From Sphagnum compactum (taxonomy: Eukaryota; Bryophyta; Sphagnopsida; Sphagnales), in assembly GCA_965153455.1 (NCBI GenBank), contig OZ234503.1:3038001-3102000 (forward strand): a stretch of 64,000 nucleotides of DNA, given 5' to 3'. Positions 60,641 to 64,000 of this stretch are shown here, piece after piece. Made by a program: the position numbers and the translations under genes. How positions within the stretch are numbered: position 1 is the stretch's first letter; each line of letters starts with the position of its first letter. The notes below the pieces were generated by a model. The model was not told the origin of the DNA. It did not search any database and was given only the letters and a program-made list of their open reading frames with translations.

Positions 60641-63600
60641 AAAAGTTATGTTCAATTCTATCCTGGGATTGCTTGGTGTTTGGAAACTTTTATCTTGGGA
60701 ATGTCCAAAGTTTTGAAACAAATTTTTTAATGATGGGACGAGGCTCATCAGAAAAGCAAAGATTTGAACTCATAGTCAGACATATTATTCAAAGTACAAG
60801 TTTAGTAAAAAAAAACCATGACCATGAACTCTCTTCAAGATTCAGTAAATTAGTAAAAGAGAGTCAACATGTTGTTGAAATGACAGACGGGGCCGGCAGC
60901 ACAAGACAACATTTTTGCAAGCTTTGAGAAGTAAAAGCATGTAAAAAGAAAATCGTGTCTCTAAGACTTTAACTTCAGGAGACCCTCGGAGGAAGAACTA
61001 GCTACCCATGGGGGACATGCCCAACTACAAAATCAAAGATTCAGTCAAGGTACTAACTAACTATGGTTGATCAGCATAATTTCCAGACTTCAGGGGACTT
61101 ATGAAATGGGCTGATAACCAGATATAGAATCTGGTAATGACTACCAAGTCAAAGTTCATTTAACGATGTTATTCATCGACATACAACGTTCGAGTTTGTA
61201 AACTAGTCCTGCCCTGTTTGACATCCATCTTGACTATTATATCAATGTTGGTTATTTCATGTGATTTTGTGAAAGTTCACAAGTTTTTAAAACGTTTCTG
61301 CTCATGGGATGATGCCTAACTTATTCAAAGTATGTGGTTGATCTTAAGTTTGCAAAGGATGATTTTCATTGTTTCAATGAGTTTGAAAATGTAAGCTTGC
61401 ACAATTCATGGAAGATGAGGACTAATGAAGCACACTTCAAATTACTTATACTCTTGTCTGATTGAGAATTTTACGAATGAAAAATTTGAGGATAAATAAA
61501 ATGTCAAGTCCATCTCAGGATAGTTCTCTTTTGAGATTCAAACAAACCTCTCCAGAATTGGGTGGCTGCAGTCACAATCATTGTACCCAAAAAGGAATGT
61601 CATATTGAAAGGACTTCAATTAACAAAATTTAACTATAGATTATGTTTTGTAAAAATTATGTGTTTAGCTTGAAATTATCAATAAGTTTTATAAATTGTA
61701 AGGAACACAAGGATGATTCAATTTATAAATTTGGTGCACAATTTAATGTCTTTCAGATTCTTGAAAAAGAAATCTTAATCTTAATCACAAACATTATAAG
61801 ATTCCTAAAACATAGTTTAAGAATCAATAGGACTAGTAAACTTATGTCCTGACTTCTCATTTCATCCCCGGTTTGAGATAAAATACAGATAACAATGGCA
61901 TAACCCTTCTTATGTCTTGTCAAGTTTTAATGTGGTGGAAAACACAGAAGAAACTTGAGTATTATGGTTATTGAAGAGTCCATCTTTATATTTAAAGTTG
62001 CAATTGTGAAAAGTGCCTTCAAAATCAACAACTTTTTTCCAAAATAATTTTTATAGAAATTTTGAATATTTGAAAAGGAAATGAATTCAATAGATGATTT
62101 GTAGGTGGGCATTAACAGGTGAACTAGGTACTGTAATGTACATTCATTTGAGTTGTTAAGTTGCAGGTGGATATACCACATCCCACAACTACCTGGAAGT
62201 TAAACAACCCATGCATCAAAATTTGCCAACGAAAACTCTTGATGCAACTATGTAAAGCGCACGCCATAGAGAATAGCAATGTTGAGATCCAAGACCTTGG
62301 CAACTTGCATGCATCAGCACATAGGAGCCCATTTTAGCTCAGATGTAGTCTCCTAAGTTGACAAGGTCACCAAAGTAACCTTCAATTTGAAGAATATCTT
62401 AGTATGATTAATCTATTCTATTTGTAAGGTAATGCAATCTTTTGTGCAAAGTGTTGACAGTGCATATTTCATCACAGAACTTGGGGGGGGGGGGGGCGCT
62501 TCTTTGTATATATTTATGAATCACCTAGGATAAAGAGGTTTTTTTTTGGTATGTTGTGTTAAATAATAAAACATTGAAAGAATATTTCAGATATATTCTC
62601 ATAATCAATTCTTAGCACCTTATTTATATGTAAGTAAATTAAATTGCACTTTTTTTTGCATGCCATTTGAAAAAAAAATGGAAGTGAAATGTGTCCCCTC
62701 GATCCCCCCAAGCAAAAAACCCATGATGGGAAAATACGACAAACTGATCACAAATGCAAATTTCGAGAGTTGATTTTAAATCCATTAGTATGCTCCAATC
62801 TGTCAGGAGATGGTCATCAAAATATCCTAGCATCTATGATCAGTAGATTGTCCACAGTTTCGTAGATGGCAAAATGAAAGGCCATTTGTAGCCTTTTAGT
62901 AGAGGACTCTGGATACAATGTCATATGGTTGGACATCCATGTGATACTGAATAGATTGTATCTGATCCACACCAACTAGAAAGTGGTGTTATGAGTACTA
63001 CTATCATGCACCACCTTTTGCAGGCGAGCAACTTTAATGCATGGTTGTTACATCATTGCAAGTCTTGATTGAATGGCTGCTTTGAGGAGGAGTTTCCCCT
63101 TTGCATTTGTCACATCATTGCAGGCATTCTGATTACCTTTGAAGGAATTTTACTGTTGTGGAGAGAGAGAAAAGCTGACGGAGGTGCTGGTTATATCAGC
63201 CCTTCAATTGCAACTTCATATAAATTCCTTAATTTATAGTTGAAATGAGAACTTCCAGGTTAATTTTGTGAAAAATTGTTAGAGATAAAGAACTGATTTT
63301 GCCTCCCTTCACCTACTTCTAGAGCTTTAAGTTTAAAGTATTTAGTCTTTGAACTGGTACTTCTTTGCCCAGATGCAGCCTCAGATGTTTGCCTCCTTGT
63401 AAGACCCATTCATTCACCTGGTGAGAACCTGTATCAAATTCATCAAATCAAGATGATTTGATGAATTTGTACCCAGAGTAGGTCCAAAATCTACCTGACT
63501 AACACAGGAAATGAACCAAGAGATCTAGCCAACTGCTAAATAACTTTCCAACCCGAACAGCCTGGCAAATTGATTTGGTTTAGGTTGATGTCATCTGCAA

Positions 63601-64000
63601 ACATGTCACCCTGATCTAGGTCACCGACAATGTCAATTTTGGTCTTCCAACACATTTCTTTTGTTGAAATGACTATGTTTTTATTTCTGTGTGTATTTTG
63701 AGGTATCTGCCCCAGGAGAAGAACCCTAGGGGGTCATGCCAGAGGGACATCCTCCTATTTTTGTAGTTTCCTGCATTGCAATCAACAGAGAATGGTTTAT
63801 GTGCAGGTTCCCTGTACTTGTGGGTTCTCCTTAGGTTCAGGAACACCCTAGGGCTCACACCCATGGGTGGCCGTCCCTCAGGAGAACCCACTTGGATGGG
63901 AACCTCCTGTCCAACATTTTCAAGACCAGCAAATGATCGAAAACAGGCTAAAGAGCTGGAGGACACCCTTAAGGCCTAATAGTTCCCTGAAAATCTCAAC
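60641..64000. other. Intergenic, poly-G tract only
   Basis: No supported gene. A run of 14 G residues lies at 62,483-62,496. The last 300 bases have balanced composition but only chance frames on both strands. Confidence 0.45.

Noticed and set aside
1-64000. CRISPR arrays, operons, tRNA or rRNA genes
   Set aside because: The tandem arrays have degenerate units without unique spacers, the DNA is eukaryotic, and no tRNA A/B box pair or rRNA segment was recognised by eye.

Overview
The window is nuclear DNA from a land plant with a large, transposon-rich, AT-rich genome. The evidence is GT-AG introns, an AP2/ERF-type transcription factor, a Ty1/copia retrotransposon primed by initiator-Met tRNA, a CACTA transposon and plant-type hAT transposase remains. 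Two genes in 64 kb and long, decayed intergenic DNA would fit a fern or gymnosperm, but I cannot name the organism from sequence alone.

Only two host genes are convincing, both on the + strand and both in local GC-richer islands. The first (12,891-13,590, two exons, 190 aa) is an acidic protein of unknown function. The second (34,187-36,207, three exons, 511 aa) is a divergent AP2/ERF protein. Its AP2 domain lacks the DNA-contacting Trp usual in ERF proteins, and its upstream region carries an exact GCC box and a DRE core.

Most of the rest is mobile DNA or its debris. A complete Ty1/copia element lies at 25,133-31,261 (minus strand), with near-identical LTRs, PBS, PPT and a 5-bp target duplication, but five in-frame stops and no frameshift. 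Two solo LTRs of one family lie in opposite orientation at 16,778-17,597 and 41,511-42,365, each with a perfect 5-bp target duplication. A decayed hAT transposase lies at 19,577-21,500 (minus). A second hAT transposase (BED finger plus DUF659-like core, minus strand) at about 45.2-49.7 kb is split by a 3.7-kb CACTA element at 45,347-49,035. Its reading frame continues when the CACTA and one copy of the 3-bp target duplication are taken out. The CACTA interior is packed with degenerate AACCAT/ATGGTT repeats and a 36-bp tandem array of CACGTG-type palindromes.

A 5.3-kb element with about 615-bp terminal inverted repeats occupies roughly 53,712-58,980. Smaller inverted-repeat elements lie at 7,600-8,221 and 43,004-43,811. 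Several dispersed repeat families, minisatellites, a 30-nt poly-C tract and a near-perfect 38-bp-arm hairpin are also present. The remaining intergenic stretches show no gene I can support.
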